Shown: positions 1 to 10,027 of the stretch, one piece after another
Layout: every line of letters begins with the position of its first letter
Numbering within the stretch: the first letter of the stretch is position 1
From: Parvibaculum sp039680535
GTDB taxonomy: Bacteria; Pseudomonadota; Alphaproteobacteria; Parvibaculales; Parvibaculaceae
Assembly (NCBI RefSeq): GCF_039680535.1
Contig: NZ_JBDKSS010000019.1
Span: 51,891 to 115,890 of the forward strand
DNA length: 64,000 nt
Direction of reading: 5' to 3'
Made by a program: the position numbers and the translations under genes
The notes under the pieces: generated by a model
Databases searched by the model: none
Seen by the model: the letters and a program-made list of their open reading frames with translations, nothing else
Told to the model about the DNA's origin: nothing

Positions 1-80
1 GCTCCAAGCCACGTCGACGACTCGGCGGCGGTGTGGTTTCCCTCAAAATGAAGCGGGAAGAAGCCCGAACGGGGTCTTTG

Positions 81-710
81 TCAGAACAGGGGTTCCTCGT
101 AGAGCAGATTGCCGTCGAGGCGAATGCCCTTGATCGCAGCTTCGCCATCGCGGGCAATCGCCACATCGACGGAGAGCGCGCGGGCGTTTCGCTCTTCTTC
201 CAGCTTCCGCCCCTGGCCTTCAGGCACGAAATAGCTCTCGATGCCATAGCTGACATTCAGCATCTCGCAGTCGGCGCAGGGCGTTTCCTCGACGTCTCTG
301 GATGACGGCGTAGGCCGGACACGGCCGACATTCTTCGCGACGTTGGTCACGCGCCCGCGAATGACGCTGTTGCCCAGGGCCGGCATCGGCGCGCTATGCC
401 AGGCGCCTTCGGCCAGCCACGTGTCGCGCCGGGGACTGATCTCGACATAGATCGTATCGCCCTGCCTGAAGTCCTTGTCGCCCTTCAGCCCGTCAAGCGT
501 CAGGCGCGAGATGCCATAGGACAGCACCACATAATCGCCGCGAAACAGGTCGCGCGGATCGACAGGTTCGCTCTTCAGCGTGACGACATCCTTCGAATTG
601 AGGATTGAGACGCGTCCATTGATCAGCCAGACGAGGATGATCGTCTGCAGCAGCGCGAGGATGAGGACCGCGGTTCCGAAGCGGCCGAACTTTTTCATGA
701 GACCGTTCAT
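81..710 (-). CDS. GDYXXLXY-domain membrane-anchored protein
   Basis: This 209-aa protein has one N-terminal hydrophobic segment (about residues 10-31) followed by an extracytoplasmic domain. The domain carries the signature GDYVVLSY near residue 58, which defines the GDYXXLXY (PF14345-type) family. Function is unknown. The start overlaps the end of the upstream DUF2157 gene by 4 bases (ATGA), so the two are translationally coupled. DUF2157 and GDYXXLXY proteins are commonly encoded side by side, which supports the call and suggests one envelope complex. Two cysteines in a CADC motif near residue 142 could form a disulfide or bind metal; this is inference. Confidence 0.8.
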   Translation of the reverse strand: MNGLMKKFGRFGTAVLILALLQTIILVWLINGRVSILNSKDVVTLKSEPVDPRDLFRGDYVVLSYGISRLTLDGLKGDKDFRQGDTIYVEISPRRDTWLAEGAWHSAPMPALGNSVIRGRVTNVAKNVGRVRPTPSSRDVEETPCADCEMLNVSYGIESYFVPEGQGRKLEEERNARALSVDVAIARDGEAAIKGIRLDGNLLYEEPLF

Positions 711-1990
711 TTGGCGCTTCCTTCATCGACGGCACTGACGACGCGTTTGCGAACACGGGCGAGCACATAGGCGCCCGCAATCAGGATCACGCCGCCAAGC
801 GCGAAGAAGGCCGCAGTGTCGAGCAACGTGCCGAGTGTCTCGAAATAGAGGTAGAGGACTTCGCCTGCGAAGGCCGCGAAGGCGGCATTGAGCGCAAAGC
901 GATTGCGCTGGCTCGATCCATAGGCAAGGAGCCAGACGCTGAAGCCGATGAAGAGGCCCGCATAGAGCCACGGAACGAAGCCGGGTGTCGCTGTCGCAAA
1001 TCCGGGATAGAGGGCGCCGAAACATGCCAGCGCCGCGAAGCCTGTTGCGTCGCGCGGCGCAAGCCGTTTCGCCTGCCATTCGCGATACAGGAGAGCCCCT
1101 GCGGCGGCAAGGGCGACGGCGATAGCGCCCATCCATCCGCCACTCACATGATGTTCAGGCCTGGTTGCCTGCAGCACCCAGAAGAGGCCGAAGGAAAGCA
1201 CGATGCCATAGGCCTCCATCGTCGAGCCGAAGCGCATCGAAGTTTCGGAAACGCGCAGCGAACCGAGCCAGAGCATGACCGAAACAAGAAGATAGATCGC
1301 GGCGATCTCGTTCCATCCGCAACCGAGCATGGATGACAGCGGCTCGATGTTGAACGCCGCCCAGGCGCAGACGGTGAGGATCGCGAGATGCAGGCCGGAG
1401 AGCCAGTTGAGCCGCAGCGTGAGCGCAAGCGCCGCAGCCCAGGGCAGGAAGAAGCCCCAATGCACGGAGCCTTCCCCCGGCGTCACCGAGAAGGACCATA
1501 TCGACGCCAGCAGGAAGGCGAGGCCGAGCGCGGGCCGCGACGGCATGGCCCATGCGCTGGCGAGCGATATGACGCACCAGAGAAGGAGCCAGGTCGGATT
1601 GTCCGTACTCACATGATATATTTGCGCGATCAGCATGATGTTCGCGCCGAAAAGCGCGAGGCCGCCGATGACGGCCGCTTGCGCGAAGGCGGGATGTTCG
1701 CGCCGGTCGAGTACGAAGGCGGCGCCATAGGCTGCCCACATCGCGCTCATGAGGAGGATGAGTTTCGTAAGCTTCGAAAGCTCGACCCAGTTCGCGGCGA
1801 CGAAGCTCATGGCCGCGAAGCCGATCAGCACTGCGCCAAACAGGGCGAGGATCTGCGGCACACGGCGGGCGGCAGCCTCGCCGCTGGCTGAGGCAAGGAT
1901 CGCCTCGGCATTCTGGGGCGTCACCCAGCCGCGTTCGATCCAGAGTTCCAGATCGTGCTTGAGACGTTGAAGGTAGATGCGTTGCCACAT
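707..1990 (-). CDS. DUF2157 polytopic membrane protein
   Basis: This 427-aa protein begins with a short cytoplasmic segment (residues 1-45, with a WIERGWVTPQNAE stretch typical of the DUF2157 N-terminus). About ten hydrophobic helices follow, e.g. ILALFGAVLIGFAAMSFVAA. The last helix ends near residue 415 before a basic tail. No catalytic motif is visible and its role is unknown. It is the first gene of a two-gene operon with the GDYXXLXY protein, overlapping it by 4 bases. The 250 bases upstream (1991-2240) show no gene and no clear regulatory element. Confidence 0.75.
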   Translation of the reverse strand: MWQRIYLQRLKHDLELWIERGWVTPQNAEAILASASGEAAARRVPQILALFGAVLIGFAAMSFVAANWVELSKLTKLILLMSAMWAAYGAAFVLDRREHPAFAQAAVIGGLALFGANIMLIAQIYHVSTDNPTWLLLWCVISLASAWAMPSRPALGLAFLLASIWSFSVTPGEGSVHWGFFLPWAAALALTLRLNWLSGLHLAILTVCAWAAFNIEPLSSMLGCGWNEIAAIYLLVSVMLWLGSLRVSETSMRFGSTMEAYGIVLSFGLFWVLQATRPEHHVSGGWMGAIAVALAAAGALLYREWQAKRLAPRDATGFAALACFGALYPGFATATPGFVPWLYAGLFIGFSVWLLAYGSSQRNRFALNAAFAAFAGEVLYLYFETLGTLLDTAAFFALGGVILIAGAYVLARVRKRVVSAVDEGSAK

Positions 1991-2240
1991 TGGAATGCCG
2001 CCGAATCGTTAGGTTGCCGCGAGCTTAGCGGGCTTACGCTAGTTGGGGGATAAGGCGCCAATAGGGCCAAGAGTCCCAAAAAGGATCAGTTTTACCCTGC
2101 GTCAAGCAGCTTGCCGGGGATGGCGGAATGCCGCAACATGAGGTCCGGGTAGTTGCCTGCGCGGCAGAGTGCGGACTGACCCACGCGTGAGGTCCGCGCT
2201 GGATAGCCGACTGGTGGCTCCCTGGTAAGGGAGGAGACCC

Positions 2241-2669
2241 ATGCACGTATCAACAATACTGAAAGCCAAGGGATCGGGTGTTGTGACCATCGCGCCGATC
2301 GCGACCTTAGCCCAGGCGGCGCGCCTGCTCACCAGCAAGCGCATCGGTGCCGTGGTCGTCATGCAGGGTGGCCAACTCCTCGGCATGCTGTCCGAGCGCG
2401 ATATCGTGCGCGCGGTTGCCGTTTCCGGCGCGGAGGCGCTGGAACGTCCGGTGAGTGAGGTGATGACGGCGCGAGTGATCACCTGCGGCCTCAACGACAC
2501 TGTCGACGAACTGATGGATGCGATGACGGAAGGGCGCTTCCGCCATCTGCCTGTCGTGGATCGCGACGAGGTCATCGGCATCATTTCGATCGGCGACGTC
2601 GTGAAACATCGCATCGCGGAGACCGTGATGGAGTCGGAGGCGCTGCGCCTCTACATCGCCAACAGCTAG
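2241..2669 (+). CDS. Two-CBS-domain protein
   Basis: This 142-aa protein consists almost entirely of two CBS domains (about residues 7-65 and 74-130). Both show the usual pattern of a hydrophobic strand, a GMLSERDIVR-type turn and a second GIISIGDVVK turn. Such stand-alone CBS pairs usually bind adenine nucleotides and sense energy status; the target is not evident here. GGGAGGAG lies just upstream of the ATG and acts as the ribosome-binding site. The gene converges on the patatin gene, with a 4-base overlap of the two stop regions. Confidence 0.9.
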   Translation: MHVSTILKAKGSGVVTIAPIATLAQAARLLTSKRIGAVVVMQGGQLLGMLSERDIVRAVAVSGAEALERPVSEVMTARVITCGLNDTVDELMDAMTEGRFRHLPVVDRDEVIGIISIGDVVKHRIAETVMESEALRLYIANS

Positions 2670-3715
2670 CGCAACAGGTCCGACATCTCGCGAATGAGCG
2701 GCAGAGCTTCCTCTGCCGCTTCTTCGCCGAGGCGTATCAATTCATCCGCCTTGTCGAATTCAAGCAGCGTCAGATGGCCGATCTTCGGCGCGATGACGAT
2801 GTCCGGCGGATCGGAGGCGAGCCGCGCGCGGGCGAGCCGGTCCTGAATGATGTTGAGCGAGGCGAGCATCACGCTGGCAAATCCGGGCCCTCGCTGCTTG
2901 CCGCCCATGGCGCGTTTCATCAGTTCGCGTTCGGGCGTCGGCATCTTGCCGCGCAGCCGGGCCAGCGTGCCGCGAATGCCCGCGACGAGCTTCGAGTCCG
3001 CGTCGCCCACTTCTGCGGCGGCTTCCGCCTCGGCCGCTTCCACGATCTCGTCTATCTCTTCGGCAAGGCCATAGGGCTCGGGCGTCGGCGTATGCACATA
3101 GAAGGGATTGTGGCCCTGTTCCCAATGCCGCCGCGTCGCCGGATCGAAAGGGTCGGTGTTGAGGTTGACCGCGATGACGAGCCGTGCGCCGAGTGCCCGC
3201 GTTACCGATACAGGCACCGGATTGACGATGGCGCCGTCGATCAGCCAGCGATTGTCGACGGGCACCGGCGCGAAGACGCCGGGCAGGGCATAGGAAGCGC
3301 GGATCGCCTGCACCAGATTGCCCTCGCGCAGCCAAAGCTCATGGCCGGTCGCAAGCTCCGTCGCGACGGCAACGAAGGTGCGGTCGAGCTGGTCGATGCG
3401 GGTGTCGCCGAGATGCTCGCGCATCACGGCTTCGAGTTTTGAATCGCCGATGAGGCCGGATGAGCGAAAACGGAAATCGACGAGGCCGAGCAGGCGCCTG
3501 CGCGTCAGCGAGCGGGCGAATTCTTCCAGCGGGTCGAGCTTGCCTGCGAGGTAGCAGCCGCCCACCAGCGAACCGATCGATGTACCGGACACGATGTCCG
3601 GTTCGATGCCCGCGCGGGCAAGCGCGCGCAGCACGCCGATATGCGCCCAGCCGCGCGCGACGCCGCTACCCAGTGCTATGCCGATCTTCGGGCGGATCAT
3701 TTTCTGCTGCTTCAT
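2666..3715 (-). CDS. Patatin-like phospholipase (RssA-type)
   Basis: This 349-aa protein is counted from the ATG at 3715. The longer frame to 3790 adds a non-conserved leader. It carries the patatin serine hydrolase elements in order: a glycine-rich oxyanion loop GSGVARGWAHIGVL near residue 14, the nucleophile elbow GTSIG near residue 44, and the dyad aspartate in DGAIVNPVP around residue 185. The family hydrolyses acyl esters of membrane lipids, and bacterial RssA-type members are cytoplasmic. hisI lies upstream on the same strand 110 bases away. A patatin-hisI-folE order recurs in alphaproteobacteria, from general knowledge. Confidence 0.9.
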   Translation of the reverse strand: MKQQKMIRPKIGIALGSGVARGWAHIGVLRALARAGIEPDIVSGTSIGSLVGGCYLAGKLDPLEEFARSLTRRRLLGLVDFRFRSSGLIGDSKLEAVMREHLGDTRIDQLDRTFVAVATELATGHELWLREGNLVQAIRASYALPGVFAPVPVDNRWLIDGAIVNPVPVSVTRALGARLVIAVNLNTDPFDPATRRHWEQGHNPFYVHTPTPEPYGLAEEIDEIVEAAEAEAAAEVGDADSKLVAGIRGTLARLRGKMPTPERELMKRAMGGKQRGPGFASVMLASLNIIQDRLARARLASDPPDIVIAPKIGHLTLLEFDKADELIRLGEEAAEEALPLIREMSDLLR

Positions 3716-3825
3716 ATCGTCGACGACAAATGCATCATGCGCCCCTTGCGGCGCAGGTTCAAAGGCGAGTGCAACGCGCGAGCGGGGCACCAGTCAGGCG
3801 GAAATGTGACCGAATGGAGCCGGTT

Positions 3826-4266
3826 TCAACCGTGCTTATGGTCGTGGAGCTTCTCGTCCTCGAAGCGCAGTTCGACCTGATCGGAAGCGCCGACCGGTAT
3901 CGAGCGATAGAAGCAGGAGCGATAGCCGACATGGCATGCGCCACCGTCTCCGCCGACCTCGACCTTGAGCAGGATCGCGTCCTGATCGCAGTCGATGCGG
4001 ATTTCCTTCACGGTCTGCGTCTGGCCGCTGGTCTCGCCCTTGCGCCAGAAGGCCTTGCGCGAACGGCTCCAGTACCAGGCCTCGCCGGTTCGGATCGTGC
4101 GCTCCAGCGCTTCGGCATTCATCCAGGCGAACATCAGCACGTCGCCCGTCTTCGCATCGGTGGCGATGGCGGGAATGAGTCCATGCTCGTCGAATTTCGG
4201 CGCGAGGGTGGTGCCGGTTTCGATTTCGTGTTCGCTGCCGCGCGGGGCAAATAGGGAAGTGCTCAT
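3826..4266 (-). CDS. hisI: Phosphoribosyl-AMP cyclohydrolase
   Basis: HisI (146 aa) opens the adenine ring of phosphoribosyl-AMP in the third step of histidine biosynthesis, in the cytoplasm. The metal-binding signatures are present: DCDQDA (Mg and first Zn cysteine) around residue 94, then GACHVGYRSCFYR supplying two more Zn cysteines. The start chosen is the ATG at 4266. The frame continues upstream only because it reads into a REP-like repeat. There is no HisE domain, so PR-ATP pyrophosphohydrolase must be encoded elsewhere, as is usual in alphaproteobacteria. Confidence 0.95.
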   Translation of the reverse strand: MSTSLFAPRGSEHEIETGTTLAPKFDEHGLIPAIATDAKTGDVLMFAWMNAEALERTIRTGEAWYWSRSRKAFWRKGETSGQTQTVKEIRIDCDQDAILLKVEVGGDGGACHVGYRSCFYRSIPVGASDQVELRFEDEKLHDHKHG

Positions 4267-4280
4267 GACGCTCTGCTCCC

Positions 4281-4376
4281 AAAACGTCATGCCCCGCTTC
4301 ATGCGGGGCATCAGCGTTTTGCTTTGCGCTATCCTAGAGACGTTGATGGCCCGGACAAGCCGGGCCATGACGTTTT
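4281..4376. repeat. REP/BIME-like intergenic repeat (copy 1)
   Basis: Two hairpins stand head to tail. ATGCCCCGC at 4289-4297 pairs with 4303-4311 around a 5-base loop. ATGGCCCGG at 4346-4354 pairs with 4360-4368 around acaag. Both are enclosed by inverted outer arms, AAAACGTC at 4281-4288 and GACGTTTT at 4369-4376. The layout matches the palindromic intergenic repeats common in Hyphomicrobiales genomes. It lies between folE and hisI and may act as a terminator or mRNA stabiliser. A related copy lies at 25268-25350. Confidence 0.75.
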
Positions 4377-4395
4377 TCGGATGAAGAAATGGGGC

Positions 4396-5028
4396 TCAAT
4401 AGCCGCGGATCATCTGCATGAACCGGGCTTCCATGCGCGGATCGTCGCGGAAGACGCCGGTGAACTGGCTGGTGATGGTCGCCACGTCCGGCTTCTTGAT
4501 GCCGCGCGTCGTCATGCACTGGTGCTTCGCCTCGATGAGAATGGCGACGCCGGCGGGCTCAAGCGCGCGGTTGATCGTATCGGCGATCTGGGCCGTCATC
4601 GTTTCTTGCGTCTGGAGGCGCTTGGCGAAAATCTCGATGACGCGGGCGAGCTTCGAAATGCCGACGACCTTGGAAGTCGGCACATAGGCGACATGCGCCT
4701 TGCCGAGGATCGCGACCATGTGGTGCTCGCAATGGCTCTCGATGGCGATGTCGCGGAGCATGACCATGTCGCTATAGCCTTCGACTTCTTCGAAGGTGCG
4801 GGTCAGTTCCTTGTAGGGGTCTTCGTTGTAGCCCTCGAAGAATTCTTCATAGGCGCGCACGACGCGGCCGGGCGTGTCGATGAGCCCTTCGCGCGCCGGA
4901 TTGTCGCCTGCCCAGGCGATGAGCGTGCGCACGGCGGCTTCCGCTTCCTCGCGCGAGGGCTTCTTCAGGGGGGCGGAGCGGGGATCCGTCATGGTCGAGC
5001 GCAACCCATCAACAGCATTCATGTCCAT
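4396..5028 (-). CDS. folE: GTP cyclohydrolase I
   Basis: FolE (210 aa) converts GTP to 7,8-dihydroneopterin triphosphate, the first step of folate (and queuosine-type) biosynthesis. Zinc ligands are visible as the cysteine and histidine of SHCEHHM near residue 113 and the cysteine of HQCMTTRG near residue 182. The region VGISKLARVIEIFAKRLQTQE, in which R and Q contact substrate, is typical of type IA enzymes. The N-terminal 30 residues vary in the family, and starts at 5022 or 4992 are also possible. The REP-like repeat follows it. Confidence 0.95.
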   Translation of the reverse strand: MDMNAVDGLRSTMTDPRSAPLKKPSREEAEAAVRTLIAWAGDNPAREGLIDTPGRVVRAYEEFFEGYNEDPYKELTRTFEEVEGYSDMVMLRDIAIESHCEHHMVAILGKAHVAYVPTSKVVGISKLARVIEIFAKRLQTQETMTAQIADTINRALEPAGVAILIEAKHQCMTTRGIKKPDVATITSQFTGVFRDDPRMEARFMQMIRGY

Positions 5029-5417
5029 ATGACCATCTCTTTAGGGGTTTCCCGACGGCACCCCCGAAACACGCGGAGGATGCTCGCCGTCAGTTCAAGT
5101 CATGACCGTCCGAAGCGGGCCGGTCATTTTGCCCATCAAGCACGAGGTCTATATGCCACGCGCCAACCCATGTTCCATCGTCTCAAGGATGCATATAGCT
5201 TTGCGGAAACGCTCTATCAAGACACGCCGACCAGCTAAAAGCGCAAATAGTGTGCGGGTAAACCCTTGGTATTCTGCGGAATGTTAAGCCTTGCCGGGCA
5301 GGATCAAGGCGATTAACAAGTGCCTATCCCTGACATGGACAGGGTTGCTTCGGAGCGGGCCGGGCGGCGAGCGCCATGCCGCATCCGAGATCAGGCATCC
5401 CGCCCAAGGCATCCGCG

Positions 5418-6812
<1,395 letters not shown>

Positions 6813-6820
6813 GAGGCCCA

Positions 6821-7285
6821 ATGCTGAACGAAATCTACAACGCGCGAATCCTGAAGCTGGCCGGGAACATCCCGCTCACGGAGCGGCTTGCTGCGCCGGA
6901 TGCGAGCGCTACGGCCGTCTCGAAGCTTTGCGGCTCCAAGGTCACGGTCGACGTGAAGATGGATGGCGACAGGGTTGCCGCCTATGGCGCCGACGTGAAG
7001 GCCTGCGCGCTGGGGCAGGCTTCTTCCTCGATCATGGCGCAGCATGTGATCGGCTCGACGGCGGCGGAACTTCACGAAATCGGCGCTGTGATGCGGCGCA
7101 TGCTCAAGGAAGGCGGAGAACCCCCGCGCGAGATTTACGGCGGCAAGTGGAAGGATCTCGAGGTCCTCGAGCCTGTCCGCGACTACAAGGCGCGTCATGC
7201 TTCCACGCTGCTGATCTTCGATGCCGTCGAAGAGGCGGTGGACGCCGCCATGGCCGCGAAACGGGGCCAATCCGCCGCGCAATAG
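6821..7285 (+). CDS. IscU/NifU-N-like Fe-S scaffold protein
   Basis: This 154-aa protein belongs to the NifU N-terminal/IscU fold that assembles Fe-S clusters. Two of the three expected cluster ligands are visible: a cysteine in KLCGSK near residue 37 and a cysteine in VKACALGQASSS near residue 66. The third position, usually HC in IscU, reads ARHASTL, so that cysteine is replaced by alanine after a conserved histidine. Alphaproteobacterial relatives with this pattern are common, so it may be a divergent scaffold rather than a broken one. It follows cysS by 8 bases and is probably co-transcribed with it. Confidence 0.8.
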   Translation: MLNEIYNARILKLAGNIPLTERLAAPDASATAVSKLCGSKVTVDVKMDGDRVAAYGADVKACALGQASSSIMAQHVIGSTAAELHEIGAVMRRMLKEGGEPPREIYGGKWKDLEVLEPVRDYKARHASTLLIFDAVEEAVDAAMAAKRGQSAAQ

Positions 7286-7592
7286 CGGCATATTGGACGA
7301 TCCGGGGCAGGGGCTGTAATATTCTGTCAACCATGACGGCCTAGCCTTGCCGCCATGAAAAGGGGCGGAGCGAGGCTCTGCTCAAATGAGGACCGAAATC
7401 GTGTCTCTGCGACCGGCACAGACAGCCATCCCTGGGAGTGGGACTGCCCTGCAGCCCCTGACCCTCACTAGCACCGGCTCGGGCAGATAGCCTGAGCCGC
7501 GAAGGCCCGCGACCGCGCGCCGACTATCATTTTCCTGTAATGAACCTGCACCCGTCCGGCCGATTCCGCCGGGCAATGACCACGGTAACGAC
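7286..7592. other. Intergenic region with one strong hairpin
   Basis: No convincing gene is present in these 307 bases upstream of yidD. The clearest element is a hairpin at 7475-7499: CGGCTCGGGC pairs with GCCTGAGCCG around AGATA, with one G-U pair, and no U-tract follows. It does not match SRP RNA, 6S RNA, RNase P or known riboswitch consensus sequences that I can recall. It may be part of the yidD-thrS leader. Confidence 0.4.
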
Positions 7593-7898
7593 ATGCGGCA
7601 CGACCCCCTGTCGCTCGCAATGCGCGGTCTGATCCAGCTTTATCGCTGGTTCATCTCGCCCATGCTCGGTCCGCGCTGCCGGCACATGCCGAGCTGCTCG
7701 GAATATGCGATGGAGGCGATCGAGCTGCATGGCCCCTGGAAAGGGGGCTGGCTCGCGGCGTCGCGGATCAGCCGTTGTCACCCCTGGGGCAGCCACGGCT
7801 TCGATCCCGTGCCGCGCGCCTTGCCCCATGTGCCGTGGTATATGCCTTGGGGCTATGGACGCTGGTCGCGAAAGAATGAAGTGAGAGACGAGAAATGA
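7593..7898 (+). CDS. yidD: Membrane protein insertion efficiency factor
   Basis: YidD (101 aa) assists YidC-dependent insertion of inner-membrane proteins and sits on the inner face of the membrane. The family core is clear: an amphipathic N-terminus LIQLYRWFISPMLGPRCRHMPSC, then SEYAMEAIELHGPWKGGWLAASRISRCHPW with the conserved cysteines, then GFDPVP. Its final ATGA overlaps the thrS start by 4 bases, so the two are translationally coupled. Confidence 0.95.
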   Translation: MRHDPLSLAMRGLIQLYRWFISPMLGPRCRHMPSCSEYAMEAIELHGPWKGGWLAASRISRCHPWGSHGFDPVPRALPHVPWYMPWGYGRWSRKNEVRDEK

Positions 7899-9880
7899 TC
7901 AAAGTGACGTTGCCGGATGGCTCGGTGCGCGAACTGGCGGAGCCGGTCAGCGGCCTCGGCTTTGCCGAGAGCATCGCCAAATCGCTGGCGAAGAAGGCAA
8001 TCGCCGTGAAGATCGACGGCAAGGTGAAAGACCTTGCGACGGTCATCGACAAGGACGCCATCGTCGAGGTGGTCACGCCCTCGACGCCGGACGGGCTCGA
8101 AATCCTGCGCCACGACTGCGCGCATGTGATGGCCGAAGCGGTGCAGGAGCTTTTCCCCGGCACGCAGGTCACCATCGGCCCGGTGATCGAGAACGGCTTC
8201 TTCTACGACTTCGCGCGCGCCGAACCCTTCAAGGCCGAAGACCTCGAAGCCATCGAGGCGAAGATGCGCGAGATCGTCGACCGCAACGAGACGATCACGC
8301 GCGAAGTCTGGCCGCGCGACGAGGCCATTGCCTATTTCAAGAAGATCGGCGAGGCCTACAAGGCCGAGATCATCGAGAGCATTCCGGCCGGCGAGGACGT
8401 CTCGGTCTACAAACAGGGTAACTGGCTCGACCTCTGCCGCGGGCCGCATCTGCCGTCGACGGGCAAGCTCGGCAAGGCCTTCAAGCTGACGAAACTCGCG
8501 GGCGCCTATTGGCGTGGCGACAGCCGCAACGAGATGCTTCAGCGCATCTATGGCACCTGCTGGGCAACGGAAGCGGAACTCAAGGCCTATCTCCAGATGA
8601 TCGAGGAGGCCGAGCGCCGCGACCATCGCAAGATCGGCCGCGAGATGGATCTCTTCCATCTGCAGGAAGAGGCGCAGGGCTCCGTCTTCTGGCATCCGAA
8701 GGGCTGGCGCATCTGGCAGGCGCTCGAACAATATGTTCGCCGCCGTATCGACGCTTCGGGTTATGTCGAGGTTCGTACGCCGCAGCTTCTCGATTCCAAG
8801 TTCTGGGAGCAGTCGGGCCACTGGGGCAAGTATCGCGAGAACATGTTCGTCGTGCCGGATGAAATTCCGTCGACGGATGACGAGGCGCCGGTCCTTTCCG
8901 GCAAGGCGAAGCTCATGGCGATCAAGCCGATGAACTGCCCGGCCCATATCCAGATCTTCAAGCAGGGCGTGAAGTCCTATCGCGACCTGCCGCTGCGCAT
9001 GGCGGAGTTCGGATGCTGCCATCGCAATGAGGCGCATGGCGCGCTTCATGGCCTGATGCGCGTGCGCCAGATGACGCAGGACGACGCGCACATCTTCTGC
9101 ACCGAAGACCAGATCCGCGGCGAGACTGAAGCCTTCGTGTCGCTTCTCGAAAGCGTCTATGACGATATGGGCTTCACGGACCTCAAGGTCCGCCTCGCGC
9201 TGCGCCCCGAACAGCGCGTCGGTTCCGACGATACCTGGGATCGCGCGGAAACGGCGCTGGCCGAAGCGCTCCGGGCCATCGGACGCGAATTCACGCTCGC
9301 GCCGGGCGAAGGCGCCTTCTATGGACCGAAGCTCGAATTCCATCTGAAGGATGCCATCGGCCGCTCGTGGCAGCTCGGCACGCTTCAGCTCGACTTCAAC
9401 CTGCCTGAACGCCTCGACGCATCCTATATCGGCGAGGACAGCGCCAAGCATCGCCCCGTGATGCTCCACCGCGCGATCCTCGGCTCGCTCGAACGCTTCA
9501 TCGGCATTCTGATCGAGCATTACGAAGGCCGCTTCCCGCTCTGGCTTGCGCCGGTGCAGGTCGTGGTCGCGACGATCACGTCGGAGGCTGACGCCTATGC
9601 CGAAGAAGCCGCGGCAGCGCTGCGCGCGGCAGGCCTGCGCGTCGAGACCGATCTTCGTAACGAGAAGATCAACTACAAGGTGCGCGAGCATTCCGTCGGA
9701 AAAGTTCCCGTGATCCTCGTTGCAGGCAAGCGCGAGGCGGAGGAGCGGACCGTCTCCCTCCGTCGCCTCGGCTCACAGGACCAGAAGGTGACGTCGCTCG
9801 ACGAAGCGATCCGCGCGCTCGCAGCGGAAGCGACGCCGCCCGACCTCAGGCCGGCAAAGCTCAAGGCAGCAGCCGAGTAG
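7895..9880 (+). CDS. thrS: Threonyl-tRNA synthetase
   Basis: ThrS (661 aa) is full length. It has an N-terminal TGS domain (residues 1-62), an editing domain with the HDCAHVMAEAVQ motif (HxxxH near residue 73) that clears Ser-tRNA-Thr, a class II catalytic core (CLC-type motif WLDLCRGPHLPSTG; motif 2 region FGCCHRNEAHGALHGLMRVRQ), and a C-terminal anticodon-binding domain. It starts inside the yidD stop. A strong intrinsic terminator follows 4 bases after the stop codon. Confidence 0.97.
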   Translation: MIKVTLPDGSVRELAEPVSGLGFAESIAKSLAKKAIAVKIDGKVKDLATVIDKDAIVEVVTPSTPDGLEILRHDCAHVMAEAVQELFPGTQVTIGPVIENGFFYDFARAEPFKAEDLEAIEAKMREIVDRNETITREVWPRDEAIAYFKKIGEAYKAEIIESIPAGEDVSVYKQGNWLDLCRGPHLPSTGKLGKAFKLTKLAGAYWRGDSRNEMLQRIYGTCWATEAELKAYLQMIEEAERRDHRKIGREMDLFHLQEEAQGSVFWHPKGWRIWQALEQYVRRRIDASGYVEVRTPQLLDSKFWEQSGHWGKYRENMFVVPDEIPSTDDEAPVLSGKAKLMAIKPMNCPAHIQIFKQGVKSYRDLPLRMAEFGCCHRNEAHGALHGLMRVRQMTQDDAHIFCTEDQIRGETEAFVSLLESVYDDMGFTDLKVRLALRPEQRVGSDDTWDRAETALAEALRAIGREFTLAPGEGAFYGPKLEFHLKDAIGRSWQLGTLQLDFNLPERLDASYIGEDSAKHRPVMLHRAILGSLERFIGILIEHYEGRFPLWLAPVQVVVATITSEADAYAEEAAAALRAAGLRVETDLRNEKINYKVREHSVGKVPVILVAGKREAEERTVSLRRLGSQDQKVTSLDEAIRALAAEATPPDLRPAKLKAAAE

Positions 9881-9883
9881 GAC

Positions 9884-9913
9884 AAGGGGGAAGCGAAAGC
9901 TTCCCCCTTTTCT
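9884..9913 (+). terminator. Rho-independent terminator of thrS
   Basis: GGGGGAAGC (9886-9894), a GAAA tetraloop and GCTTCCCCC (9899-9907) form a perfect 9-bp stem followed by TTTTCT. It ends the yidD-thrS transcript. Confidence 0.92.
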
Positions 9914-10027
9914 GTTTCCGGCCCCGGCAGAAAATATCCCGTCCAAAGACTAAATCGATCCGTGTCGGACATGCCACAGCCCATTGTGGTTGAGTATTCC
10001 GTCGCGGGGAGTCGGGGAATGCATGGG

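Noticed and set aside
4324..5238. 304-aa plus-strand frame across folE
   Set aside because: Antisense of folE; no start signal or family.
7853..9691. 612-aa minus-strand frame across thrS
   Set aside because: It is the antisense of thrS. The thrS frame has full synthetase motifs and a terminator, while this frame has no known domain.
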